A stretch of DNA of 64,000 nucleotides from Castanea sativa (lineage: Eukaryota > Streptophyta > Magnoliopsida > Fagales > Fagaceae): the NCBI RefSeq assembly GCF_040712315.1, contig NC_134015.1, positions 7,653,945 through 7,717,944 on the forward strand. The letters are read 5' to 3'. A program made the translations under genes and the position numbers. This document shows, piece after piece, positions 34,137 to 46,086 of the stretch (its first letter is position 1; every line of letters begins with the position of its first letter). A model generated the notes under the pieces. The model was given only the letters and a program-made list of their open reading frames with translations. It did not search any database and was not told where the DNA came from.

Positions 34137-34477
34137 ATTTTCTTTTTCAAATTATCAACCTTAACACACAAGATTCTATTTCTTCTTTTATACTTCTTAA
34201 TCAAAGAATTAGACTCACATAGACTATTGTGTAAGATGTGATTTTCATTTTCAAAATATTTCAGCATGTGAACAAATATTCTAGCATGTTTCTTTGTTTT
34301 TAATAACACTAGGAGTTTATTGTTAGGACACCCTTCAAACATACTCATAGAGTCATTATCACAAACATTTAAACCACCATTCAGCACAGCCTTCTTCATA
34401 GCTTCATCCATAGCTAAGGGGTCTAGGATCGCACTTAGGTAATTAAACCGCAGCAAGTGCACCCGCTTTGATACCAA
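34137..34477 (-). pseudogene. Copia gag remnant
   Basis: The minus-strand frame includes SMSMFEGCPNNKLLVLLKTK, then ARIFVHMLKYFENENHILH and SLCESNSLIKKYKRRN, typical of the linker between gag and protease in this copia group. The N-terminal gag is missing: the frame begins almost at the primer binding site. At its 3' end it is cut by the MULE; the frame appears to resume on the far side. Confidence 0.65.
34465..34476 (-). other. Primer binding site, initiator tRNA-Met type
   Basis: Minus-strand TGGTATCAAAGC lies two bases inside the 5' LTR. It differs at one base from the common TGGTATCAGAGC primer site of plant copia elements. Confidence 0.8.
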
Positions 34478-34478
34478 T

Positions 34479-35582
34479 TAAATGTTCAATAAGTGTGTAA
34501 AACACCTATGAGCGTTTAGACCCCCAATTTACAAATTACCAACACAAGCTTATTATCAAACAATGTATGTGCGAAATATGAAAATAATCTAAATCAGAAT
34601 TGGTAAAACAATCTAAACCAAAATTAATCACAACCACAGCAGCAATTAAAAGGTAAAGATTAAGGGAAGAGAGATGCAAACACAAAGACAACACAACGAT
34701 GTGTTATTGAAGAGAAAACAGAAGTCCTTGGCGAAATACCTCTCCGCCGCCCTCCAAATGGTTAATAATCCACTAGAGAATAAAGTTGGGATACATGAAT
34801 AGTAGAAGACCCTCCAAGCCAAATCTACCCAGTGCACCTAAGCCCTCCAAGCTTCTTGCTCCAACAGGGTTACCGAATCCCGCAATAAGCCCATTGCATC
34901 AACCAAAATGAATTGGTCCCTTCGATACATGAATAGTAGAAGACCCTCCAAGCCAAATCTACCCAGTGCATTTAAGCCCTCCAAGCTTCTTGCTCCAACA
35001 AGGTTACCAGATCCTGCAATAAGCCCATTGTATCAACCAAAATGACTTGGTCCCTTCTTAACTTCTTCCCAAGTACCAAAATGCCTCCTCACAGATATGG
35101 GTATGGTGAGATAAGGATTTGGCTAATGTACCTCTCAAGGATGTAACAATGGAGATGGTGAGAGTAGAGGAATTTGGAGAATCAAAGGATGAAGATTGTG
35201 GATGAGTCAATCTTGTTTTTTTCTAGGGTTTCTCTCTCAAAATTCTTTCTGAAAGCTTTCTACATTTCGTGAGTATAAGGGTATTTATAGTAGGGTGTGT
35301 ATGGAATGTGAAGAGTCAGTTACAGCGAAATAGGGCATTCTGGCGACTCAAGCTCGCGACTAGAACGAGTCGTGAGTTTGAGTCGCTAGCTAACTGTCTG
35401 GCCAGCTGGAGGTTTTGTCTTGTAGTGCAATAGTTGGCGTGACCCTTCAGCTCCCTCTACATGCTTCACACGTGTGCCTCCTTTGGCGACTCGCTAGTCG
35501 CGAGCCAATCGTGAGATCCAATCATGAGGCTTTTCTTGAATGCACACTCTTGAGTTTTTCTTCACACTTTCTCACACACTAA
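34479..35582 (-). repeat. 5' LTR of the copia-type element, main part
   Basis: It matches the left LTR from TAAATGTTCAATAAGTGTGT onwards; the remaining end is at 37870-37978, after a nested insertion. It has its own two-copy tandem duplication of about 133 bp (about 34792-34924 and 34925-35055), absent from the other LTR. Confidence 0.85.
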
Positions 35583-37869
35583 TGTGGACACGGCCATGTG
35601 ACGCTTCTCGAGAAAGGTTTTTTAAGAAAAAGAAAGGTTTGATTTTTGGAGTATTTTTTACTACTAAGAAAATCATGAGTCTAAAAAAAAAGTTGAGGAG
35701 TCGCCACTTATTTTATTATTATTTTTTTTTTGTAAGGGAAAACAAAACAAGAAATAAAAACCCTTTCTTTTTTATTTGATTGACTCAATGGATAAGGAAA
35801 ACGGTCTACGTCCACCAAGGACAAGTTCGGGGGTCAAATTACGCCGTGGAAAGGTATGAGGCACCCATGCACGCCCGATATGTCTACCGGCCTCTTCTAA
35901 ATAAGTAAGGACTATTTGATGTTCAATTAATTGTTCAATGGGCACAATATTATTAACCAAATTCATTACACCAAATCAAGCAAGTAGTTAATTTTATGGC
36001 ATGGTGGCCTAGAGCTAGATCATAACACAAGATAACGATAAATAAAAAGAAGCGGCAAGTTAATAACAAAACAAAATGATGACCAAGAAATTAACAAGCA
36101 TGTTAAGAAATTGACATAACAACTACTATAAAAAAAAAAGGTGTAAGCTTAAACTCTTCCAAGATATAATCTGAGCAATATGAGAACATTTCATTTTAAG
36201 GGACTAGAAGGATTGTAATCTTTTTAAATAAAAGAGTGGGGGTTTAATCAGATTGGCTTGTGACTTGGCTTTGATTTGAAGTAAAAAAAAAGTTTTATTC
36301 TTATTTTTGCTTGTGAAAACCGAAACCATGGACTTGGTAAAAAAATGCATATTTTTTTTTTTTGTTTGTGGGATCCGAAACATGGACTTGCTTTTGATTT
36401 GAAGTAAAAAAAAAAAATATATTTTTATATTGTTTGTGAAAATCGGAATCAAACATTTGCTTTTGACTTGAAGTAAAACAAAAGTATATTTTTTTTTATA
36501 TTTTGTTTGTAGAAACCGAAATAGTGGGAGTTGTTGGGAAAATCATGGGTCTAGGCAACTAGGGGAGATTAGCTACGGTGAGAGAAAAAAGAAAGAAAAA
36601 AAAAGAACCTATTTCCTCATCACAAGCCATCAATGCATGGTCCACTTTTTAAGAAATCACATGCTTTAAGCCCACTCTTTCACTTTAGCTTTCTTTTTAT
36701 TACATCCCAGCTTTACTCTTTGTTCAAAGCAACCAAGATTCAAGTTTTAACTTTCAGACTGAAGAGGAAAAAACCCAGCAAAGCAACCAAGCTTCAAACG
36801 GCTAAAACACACAAGAATAAAAGAGTGGGAAGGATGAATACATACCCAGCACCCTCAAATGAGTTTGATGGTGACTTCATTGAGACGAACGGCGACGGCA
36901 GTGGCAATGGCCACCGGCAACGCTCCACCACGCGACGCTCCACCGGCAACGGTTGACAGAGAGGCGCTGAAAAAGCCGTATACAGTGTGGGATTTGTCCC
37001 CCCTCAGGAACAGATCTTCCCTCAAGAAATCTCAATCTCTCAATGTTTTTTTTTTTTTTTTGTGTTTTTTGAAAGCTTTTCTTTTTTTTGAAGATTAGAA
37101 TCAAAGAGGTGTGATGAAAATGAGTTTTTGAAATGAGGGAAAAAAAAAGGGTCTATCCTCTTTCTAGAATCCAGTGGAAAACCAAGGAAAAATGGTCTCC
37201 TTGTTTTCCTCTCTTCACTTTTTTTTTTTACTCTCCATTGCCTCCCCTTTTTCTTCTTTTTTTTCAGCCTTATATGGTCTGCCCCTCTGTGTTTTTTTTC
37301 AAAATTTCAAAATCCATGCTACCCTCACTGGAACAGTGGTATGACAGCCATGACCAAAATCCCCAGAAGAGGGTATGCCGGACCTGCTTAATGTGGGAGG
37401 TGTTTGTCCTGTGTATCCTCTCACCATTCTGTTGTGTTTTTTGTCCTTTTCTTTTTCCCCACTAAAGTTGGGTTTATACCAATATATTTTGAAATAAAAT
37501 GCAATTGTTTTTAAGTTAAATTAACAGAGAAGGAGATTGAGGGACAAAACTTGATTTTTTTTTTATATAACTTTCAAAAATTAAGGATTTTGTGAAAAAA
37601 TGGAAAAAAGAAAAAGAAAAAGAGAGGCATGCATGGATTAAAATAAAAATGGTTGGTTCAAATGCACTTAAAATAAAAAATTGACAGTTAAAACTAAGAA
37701 TAAATAAATATAGGAGTTAAAAAAAAAAGTAAAAATAAAATAAAATAAAGATGTGCCAAATAAGAGAGAGATTAAGGAGTTATACATATCATTTAATCAA
37801 TTCATCATTGGGGGGACGCATGCGCAAAAGATATGCATTATAATTGAGGAACGAAATAGGGTGTCTACA
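35583..37869. mobile_element. Ogre/Tat-like solo LTR nested in the copia LTR, 2287 bp
   Basis: Ends TGTGGACACGG and AGGGTGTCTACA form the short inverted TG...CA ends. Flanks are ACTAA and ACTAC (35578-35582, 37870-37874), a 5-bp duplication with one change. The sequence GAGTCGCCACTTATTTTATT and further on AAAGGTATGAGGCACCC are motifs I associate with LTRs of Ogre/Tat Ty3-gypsy elements. No internal domain or second LTR exists, so it is solo. The frames at 36633-37465 inside it are unrecognised and mostly low complexity. Confidence 0.75.
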
Positions 37870-37978
37870 ACTACCCTTACATGATTTCCACCTAAATACA
37901 GGGTTTCTAAATGCTGAATTACAATAAAATTTGGCACGGAATAAAGCCAACAAAATAATTGAATAAATTCAACCTACA

Positions 37979-38457
37979 GAACTATTAAGCCTCAAGGATA
38001 AGTAAGACTTGCATTTTAAAAGAAAAGCACATCTAAAACCCATTCTACTTGTTTATCTTTGCAATAATTTTTTTTAATCCTTATTTTTGTTGTCTAGTTA
38101 CATAATGCAAATAAGTTTTCTTCCAATGTTTTATCTTTCATGCAAGTAGCTTAAAATAACATCAAGCTTTTTTTTTTTCTTTATGGTTATATGTCGTACA
38201 TTGAAGTAGTGTAGTCAAGAGCTTTGTAAATTAATTGATATTTTTTTCCACGTACAAAGTATTTAGAGGTCTAAAGGGAAAATGGTTCGAATTGTAGGGT
38301 TACATCCAGAGTTTGAACCCTTACCTTTTTTCTTTTTCCTTTGATTTTTGTTTATGTGACTCTCTCTCCTCAAGTTTTCCCTTTCTTGTTTTTTTTCCTT
38401 TATTCTTTTTTACTACTTTTTTTTGTACTTCTCAGTAGTTTGTGTGTGTGTGTGTGT
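37979..38457. other. Shared repeat sequence, copy 1
   Basis: Matches copy 3 at 44877-45013 and 47078-47660. No gene seen. Confidence 0.6.
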
Positions 38458-39857
38458 TGTTCGCGTAAAATAATCTGCAAGCGCACAGAATCGTAACAAG
38501 TAGTAAAGTGTTTTCAGAAAACGAATATCGAACCCACAAGGATTAACTATGTTATTGAATACTGAAATTCACTAAATTAATTACTATTTGGAAAATCGAA
38601 AATAAATGGAATGTTCTACTATCTAAGTTAAATTAAACTATTTAATAAAAATAAATCTACGAATAAAAGATTAACAAAATGCAAAAATCTAAAGGTGTAA
38701 AAAATATGACAATAATGGATCTAGAGCGGTTGATTTCACCTAACAAATCCCACACAATTTATTCTTCCTAATTATTAAATTCTAATAATCTCCCGTTGAT
38801 GATTAAAAATTCCTTAAGTATTCAATATCTTCTCTCGAATAATATCAAAAATATCTTCAACTAACAATCCCATATCTCTATGTGAATTTAATTAAGTGGA
38901 GACTCATTACGTACTTTGAATTTTCTGAAAAATCACATTAATCGCAGTAAAGCATCTCTACTTTCGCTCAACTAATGATGTTTAATTCTAGAACTAAAAC
39001 AACAAATCACCTCTCGGTCTCATTGTAATTCAATTGATCAAACAATAATTCGTAAAAATTTAGTAAGCATTAAGAATAAGAATTAAACACTCAATCATGG
39101 AAATATTAAAAATAAAATAACTCAGAATATAAATTGTGTGTTCATTGCTAGACTACATCAACGCTCTAGAAAATAAATTTAGTTCATAATAAAATTGAAA
39201 AGAAAACAAATAAAACTTATGTCTTTCATCTGAATTGGTTGATCAACATGAAACTCTCGCCTTTGTCCTCAAATCCTTCTCTTCATAATGACTCCCAAAT
39301 CAAGTTCTTCTATGCGGCACCCCCTTTTCCTCTCTGGTCTTCCTTCTTTTTTCCCTAAAGAGCCTTTAAATAGGTCAAGGAATCCTATTCCTGTATAGAG
39401 AAAATCTCAGATTTTTAGGCTTCACTTAACCGATAATTTTGGCCCATTTAATGTCAGAATTTGGACTTTTGGTAAACTAAAAAGTTGTAGCCCTTTAAGT
39501 TAAGTTTCCATCCCAACTTGAATCATCTCGATTGGATATCTGAGCCAAAATTTATGCCAAAAATACTACTGATGTGCAGGCTGGAATCTTAATCCGAATT
39601 GGACTTGGATTTGGTGCAAATTTCCTTTGATTCCTTGCTCCACTTGGACTTGAATTTAATTGGGTTGGTCTTCTCTTGAATTCATGCTTGGCTGGATGAA
39701 AGTTGGCTTGATTCAATTGGCTTAGCCCCACTTTGCATGTAAAACTCTTGTTACCTATAACACAAAGATATTATATAATCAGTAACAAAATAACATAAAA
39801 GTAGGATTAAATATGTAGATATGTGAGTACTTTATTGTATATATTTCATGCACATCA
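38458..39857. mobile_element. Solo LTR, 1400 bp
   Basis: TGTTCGCGTAAAATAATCTG at the left and ATGCACATCA at the right, flanked by TGTGT on both sides inside a GT run. Copy 3 shows the uninterrupted sequence at about 47650-47680. It carries CAAGCGCACAGAATCGTAAC and TCGAACCCACAAGGATTAAC, a pattern frequent in plant LTRs. No coding domain. Confidence 0.7.
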
Positions 39858-40204
39858 TGTGTGCGCGCACGCTCATCTTCCTTGGGTTTGTGTTATTTAA
39901 TTTTTTTTTTTTGAAGTGTCCATGCACCATTTTTTTTAATACAAAAATGTGTTACTTTTTTGTTTTATTTAATGGTGGACATAAATTGTAAATTTATACA
40001 AACCTCATTTTCTATCCTTTCATTTTTCTTCTCAACCTAACAAATAAGTTTTTCATGTTTTCAATTTTTCATCCTCCCAACCAAACACAAATAAGAGAAA
40101 ACTAATAAATCTCTTCTATCATTTTACTTTTCTATCCTCTCTCCATTTTTTATCCTCTCATTTTTTCACTCTTCCAACCAAACAAACCCTGACTGATTTA
40201 AACC
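39858..40204. other. Shared repeat sequence with MITE-like end
   Basis: Matches 47674-47995. The part ending CCAACCAAACAAACCCT looks like the end of a small hAT-type MITE, but no opposite end was placed. Confidence 0.4.
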
Positions 40205-40345
40205 TTACTCATAAATGACGTGGGACTACCTATACAATAGTATGACTTGCTACTTATATATCATTACTCAAATTCACATCCTACAAATCGTAAGCTAATG
40301 AGTCATGAATACTTTGTACCACTAAGCTATATCCGCAGGTGATAT
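40205..40345 (-). mobile_element. tRNA-derived SINE head (minus strand), copy 1
   Basis: On the minus strand GATATAGCTTAGTGGTACAA matches a Pol III A box, and the B-box-like part GATGTGAATTTGAGTAA follows about 40 bases later. The copy at about 48000-48135 keeps a better B box (GTTGTGGACTCAAGTAA). No complete tail or target duplication was defined. Confidence 0.5.
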
Positions 40346-41087
40346 GTAATCAAAATTACTTAATATCAATTTTTTTTTTTTAAATTTCACATGTCACGTC
40401 TTGTCTGGATCATCAAACCTGCATTAGCTGCTTGACAAAGTTTCCTCACTAACTATGTTTTGTTAACCAAAAAAAAAAAGTTTCCTCACTAAGGCATTCT
40501 TGGAGCCACATTTTTTAAACACGAAATCATATAACATCATTGATACCACCTCAAAGCGAGAAAGACATGTCATCAAAGTGAAAATTTTCAATCAAACAAA
40601 CAATGGTGACGATCAAATTGATGGAAACTCAACAAATATATGTAGTATTAAGCACGCAGTCTCGATCTTTCATTTTATTTCAACTAAAATTTTTTATCAA
40701 TATCTAAGCAACCACACATTTAAAAAAAAAAAAAATTTAATCTAAATTATAAGTTAGACTAATTCAGAAACTCCTAGAAGTTCCAACCTAAAATGATAAA
40801 TAATCAAAGTGACCGAAAGATTGGACAGATTCCACAATGAAATTGATATGGACAACAGTGCAACTTGCTCATGCTAGGTGGATTCCATGATTAAGACACC
40901 ATATTTAATTGGAGATATTTATCTGCTTCAAATTTATTTATTTTGCTAAAATTGAAAACTTTTTTCTGAAAGTATTATAAATTAATGCAAAAATTAGCTG
41001 AAATAGTACAGTGAGACTCATGAATAGTACCAAAATGTGTAATAGGACTCATGAATATTAACAAAAATAAACTGAATAGTAAAATAA
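40346..41087. other. End of repeat copy 1, including half of a foldback MITE
   Basis: Matches 48140-48248 and 49042-49640 of copy 3. From about 40930 it is the left half of the foldback MITE that is whole at 49487-49803; the match stops at about 41087 and sequence equal to 23500 of copy 1 follows. Confidence 0.65.
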
Positions 41088-41759
41088 GTTTATTTGTTGG
41101 TCACAATGCTATACCAACACGCGGAACAACCATATATGGATGACTACATTTGTATGGCACTATACCTTTTTTAGGAACCCAATAATTCAAACGGGTATAA
41201 AAATCGGAATTAGAGTTGGGACCCATGTGTGTCACATACCCAACTTATTAACAGCATTACTATAGATGATTTAAGCAAGTTTCGGAGTTATTTGAAGTGC
41301 CATTAGATGTTGGTTCATTTTATTTGAAATATAAAGTAGAATATTCAAAATGAGACAAAAAATGTTTATTCTATAACTTAATTTGAAGAGCTTATTGATG
41401 TTGCCACCAAAAAAAAAAAATCTCAAAACAATTATGGACTCATTAGTTGTTAAGCATTCACCTATATTATAGGTTAACAAGGTATTCTTGAATAGCGTCT
41501 TTTGCAATGCAACAGGAGAAAAAGCGTCACAAAATATGTGTTTGTGAAGACAATATTTATAAGGGTAAAGGAGAAAAATGTCATATGTGTAACTCTGCTC
41601 TCTCCTTCATTCATTATTTATAGGACAATTAGCATACTTTATTATTCTTCTTCTTTGATAATTTGATAGTATTAACAAATAGATGATTAAAATTTTGAAT
41701 CTTAATTCTCTTCCTAAAGGCATTGTCATTGAACTACCAAAATTTTGACAATAAACCTC

Positions 41760-42280
41760 CATTTAAAATAATGAAGAATAAGAATTTCAATGCACCATTT
41801 CACAACTCTATGGAAAAATTAAAGAAGAAGCATGCTGTTATGATGGAAAAAGAAATTTTTTTAATACAAAGTTGCCATAGAATTTCCCTTGTGATTAAGG
41901 TAAAAAATATGGTTCATGTATTATGAGGGAAAAAGAATAAAAAAGACAAACATAATTATTATTATTATTAGGATAGAAGAAGCACTCAAATCTTTCACAT
42001 ACAATGCATGTAATCAAAAAAAATACTATGCATATGGGAAAAGATTATAATAACAATTTAATAAAATATTTCTTATATTTAAATATTCAAACAAGTGAAG
42101 AGAAATTGTGGCTAAAGAGGATAAACACACACACATATACAAGTGGCTGGGAAATTTTAATATCTCTTCCTCGTTATCTATCATTTTGGTGACGGAAGTA
42201 AACTCATAGTTGTTTGTATTTCAATGCACCATTTCATAAATCTATGGAAAAAATAAAGAAGAAACATGTTATTGTGATGG
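41760..42280. repeat. ~450-490 bp tandem sub-repeat in copies 3 and 2
   Basis: The unit running from CAATGCACCATTTCA(C/T)AACTC to AACTCATAGTTGTT(T/C)GTA begins at about 41780 and again at about 42222 in copy 3, the second being split by the MULE and resumed at 44084-44465. In copy 2 the two units are at about 62880-63370 and 63371-63775. Copy 1 holds a single unit split by its MULE. Confidence 0.75.
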
Positions 42281-42293
42281 GACAAAAAAATTT

Positions 42294-43446
42294 GGGTAAA
42301 TTATACTAAACTATCATGAGGTTTGAGGAAATACCAAGCATATTCACAACTTGTTAAAAATGATCAATTTTGATAGACTAAGAATGTATTGACCCATTGT
42401 GATGAATTAATTGATTAATTAGCCAAGTTTATTAATTAATTAAATTAACATGTAATATACGTGACTACACAAACAAATCACCAATTAAATAAAATGTAGC
42501 GGAAAATAAAGTTGACAAGGTGATTTGTTTTCGAATGGAGAAAACCTCCAAGGCAAAAACCCCACCGGGTGATTTTAAGGTCACCACTCCTGAGAATTCA
42601 CTATTATCACAACAAACGGTTATAAGTAAAAGAATCTCAATACCTTATACCAACCTACAATTGAACTCTTACCCCAATATCCAATTGGACTTGTTCTGTA
42701 GTGACAATCTCTCATTTCAATGCACAGCTCCTAGTACGTGACTAACCAATAGATGCGCAGATCCCAATACGCAACTTAATCACCAACTTGAGAAGGATGT
42801 TAGCTGCAAAGTTCTTCAATTCATCACACAATAAAGATCACGAAGTTGCTTGGTCACAAAACTCTACGGTGTACAAACACAACAGCTTCTTCAAGAAAAA
42901 GATGAACTAGGGCATATGTCTCCGATTCACAATATGCTTGTGAAGAACTTTTGCATTAATGAGCATTAGCTATGACGGCTCTTAAAATAACTTTATATAT
43001 GTTTAGGGTTGTGAGAAAAAAAAGCCTAAACACATACTCACGGATTGGAATAAAATCAGAACTGAAAATCTGATTTTCATAATTCTCGATAGATACCCTA
43101 TCTGTCTAGCAGCTGTCAAGCTTCGGACTTAGACAACTTTTTAAATCTCGATAGATATTAGCTGTCGAGATTTAAAATCCAGCACTTCATCACTTGATTC
43201 TTGGACTGACTTGTATGGCTTTAACACTTAAACTTGAAACCTTGTTCCTTGAAGTACTAAACACGTCCTAGATCTACCCCATTACAAGTAAAGTACGTTT
43301 TTTCAAAGGATTAGCCAATACATTATAACATATGTTCTTAACAAGAATCGCATATGTTCTAACAAATTTAATCCTTCAACACAAATGGTGTTAATGTTAC
43401 CTAAAAAAAATGAAACTCAGATTTGACACACACACACACACACACA

Positions 43447-43477
<31 letters not shown>

Positions 43478-44083
43478 TCTTACTGTCTCCCTCTCTCTCA
43501 ACTTTCTTTTTCTTTGCTTATCCAAATCTTAAAATTTTGAATAGTCCGTTTATGGACTCAGAGATTCATTCTATGAAATTTCCTCCCCTTTTCTTCTTAA
43601 AATTAACAACATAGCAGTGGTTTTCTTTGGTTCTTTTTTCCTAAAATAAAATTTAACAAAAAAGCTAATTCCTTTCTACTTTGTGTTTGGTAGCTGAGAA
43701 AATCAAAAGAAAAGGCAATGGAAAAAGTCTCATCCCCTCCATGTAAAGTTTGGCAACTGAGAAAACCAAAAGAAAAAGCTCCTTAAAAACAAGCCCTTTT
43801 CTCCTCCACAAAAAAACCCAGGAAAACTCAATCACACTAGCCAAGGCAAAGAAAATTGAGAGAGAAAGAGAGTATTTGATGAGATTGGGAAGAGAGAGAG
43901 AGAGAGAGAGAGTACGGTGAGATAATTAGGAAAAAGAAAAGAAGAGAAAGAGAGAGAGATAACTTTGTTATTAACGGCAAATGAAAAGCATTTATGCTGA
44001 ATGATTAAATTAGCCATTTTTAATAATTTATGGATGTGCTTGGTATTTCCTCAAACCACAAGGTAGTTTAATGTAATTTTTCC
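42294..44083. mobile_element. Non-autonomous MULE-like element (copy 3) with nested LTR
   Basis: Exact 9-bp duplication AAAAAATTT (42285-42293, 44084-44092) around the same inverted repeats as 24280-25279. The interior has CA and CT microsatellites (43427-43472) and GA runs. A solo LTR sits 77 bases inside the left terminus. Confidence 0.85.
42371..43364. mobile_element. Solo LTR, 994 bp, inverted relative of 26870-27879
   Basis: TGATAGACTAAG at the left and ATATGTTCTAACA at the right; AATTT on both sides (42366-42370, 43365-43369). The right end, reversed, matches the start of the LTR at 26870 (GGCTAATCCTTTGA, CTTTACTTGTA). The uninterrupted MULE sequence is at about 24350-24365 in copy 1. 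Confidence 0.85.
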
Positions 44084-44092
44084 AAAAAATTT

Positions 44093-45013
44093 TAATACAA
44101 AGTTGCTATAGAATTTCCCTAGTATTAAGGTCAAAAAGATGGCTCATATATTACGAGGGAAAAAGAATAAAAAAGACAATCATAATTATTATTATTATTA
44201 TTATTAGGGTAGAAAAAGCACTCAAATCTTTCACATACCATGCATGTAATAAAAAAAAATACTATGCATACAGGAAAAGATTATAATAACAATTTAATAA
44301 AATATTTCTTACATTTAAATATTCAAATAAGTAGAGAGAAATTGTGGCTAAAAAGGATAAAACACACACACACACACACACACACATAAGTGGCTGAGAA
44401 ATTTTAATATCTCTTCCTCATTATCAATCATATTGGTGATGGAAGTAAACTCATAGTTGTTCGTATTATTATAAAATAATGAAACAGCATAATGTTTCAT
44501 TTTTTTAATTGTAAGTATGACAGATTTTTAAATGAGCTTTTTTTTCCTACATGACAGAACAACCTTAATTGTAGGACAATGCTTCTGTTTTTATATACAG
44601 TATTAAATTAGTTTAACAACAAGCATGTGACACGAGGGAATTATAATGTGTCTTGTGTGAATCTGGTGCATAATTAACATGTAAGAAATTACATGACTGC
44701 CATATATCTGCTAAGTAAGTAATTACAAAGAAGCAAAAATTAAAATAAGAGTAGGTTAGAGTTTAATTGGGTAACTATCCTAAAATTCAAAGGAATGGTG
44801 ATAACACATCAAGACATGTGTCTCAAAAAATGAGACAAATATGACGTACACATAGTCTATAACTACTACTAAGAACTATTGGGCCTCAAGGATAAGTAAG
44901 GCTTGCATTTTAAAAGAAAAACACATCTAAAACCCATTCTACCGGTTTATCCTTGCAATAATTTTTTTTAATCCTTATTTTAGTTGTCTGGTTACATAAT
45001 GAAAATAAGCTTT
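44093..45013. other. Shared repeat sequence, copy 3, with empty sites
   Basis: Matches 25285-25540, 26646-26869, 27880-27965 and 37979-38110 of copy 1 without the LTR, LTR and copia element found there. No gene. Confidence 0.7.
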
Positions 45014-46086
45014 TGTGAGGGTCAATTTTTGGACGGTGTCCAGGCCCAAGTTTAAGCAAGGATGTCGGACCCTCTTGTTGTAGTTTGAAGGGACTGGGCT
45101 TGGTTCACCGCAGCTAAATGGGCTATTTACAAAACCAAGTGGTGCACAAGGCAAGACACTTGCAATACATACACACTAGCAAGTGAGAATATGTATTGAG
45201 CAACAAGAAAACAGCAAAAGAAGACAAGATTATAACAATAAAACACAGAGTAATTGTTCGGGATCCTCAAATCAATAAGAACTAATCCATTAATTTTTCT
45301 TAATTATGGATTACAAATGCGCTCACTAAGACGTATTACAAGGTCCAAATAAGCTCAAAAATTATAGACTTAGATGACTATTTAAGCCTTTAAGACTTGC
45401 AAAGTTTGAATCCTTTTGAATCCAAGTATGTACTGTAGTGGCTATTTCTAGGATACCGGGAGATATTCCTCTGTTTTCTTTGAATTTTACAGAGCTTTTT
45501 CTTAATGATTCTGTCTGATTTCCTTCTTGTTATGCAATGGAGTATTTTTCCTTTCCCTTTACCTTCATAGGTCCTGCATAAGAATACACTACACAATATA
45601 CATATCTTTAAATAATTGTTAGTTTCTTAGATTATGATAATGCATTTTAATAAATATACATATATGTAAATGAATTTCATGAGAATAATTCAGCCACGAG
45701 GATCCTGGCCCCAATTCTCACAGACTTAGTGCTTTTGCACAAGATTTGTGGGATTTGGAACTCAAGTCCAAGTGGCTTTGCTTGGGCATTGTCATCCAAG
45801 ATAGTTAGGTGAGGATGATTTTTGTGGGAGAGAGTGATATCTGATGTGTGCATGTTTTTTGGCTTATATTTCTTTGGAGGTTAAGTGATATTTCGAATAA
45901 TCTCAAGGAAATTGGACAAATTCCTACTCCTTGGCTCTCTCTTTTTGTTTTCTTCTTTCTTTTCCTTGCTGGGCTTTTAAAGCTCTAAGAATATGTGTTT
46001 TAAACCTCTAAACTTTTCCCTTGAATACTCATTTTTCTCCCATCCGAATCCCCCATTTTCTGCTATGTTTTGTGTTCCTTTTATAG

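Larger units (their letters stand above)
27966..37978 (-). mobile_element. Defective copia-type LTR retrotransposon, nested insertions
   Basis: Bounded by GAACT on both sides (27961-27965 and 37979-37983). The coding strand is minus, so the right LTR is the 5' LTR. LTRs are 27966-29018 and 34479-35582 plus 37870-37978. A primer site complementary to initiator tRNA-Met is at 34465-34476, and a purine tract lies beside the left LTR. Pol is reduced to protease-region, GAG-pre-integrase and a partial integrase; no reverse transcriptase or RNase H remains, and an unrelated transposon-associated frame lies in their place. A MULE and an Ogre/Tat-like solo LTR are nested inside. The element cannot move on its own. 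Copy 3 holds the precise empty site at about 44872-44880. Confidence 0.88.
18440..41087 (+). repeat. Large duplicated segment, copy 1
   Basis: After removal of inserted elements this sequence matches two other parts of the window in the same orientation and order. Anchor pairs: 18471 with 53172; 21340 with 58131; 22370 with 59170; 23500 with 41100 and 62170; 26652 with 44577 and 63890; 27888 with 44800; 37979 with 44877; 38100 with 47088; 40490 with 49043. By eye most bases agree over these blocks. No gene is recognisable in the shared sequence. Copy 1 stops inside a MITE at about 41087, where copy 3 begins. Confidence 0.85.
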
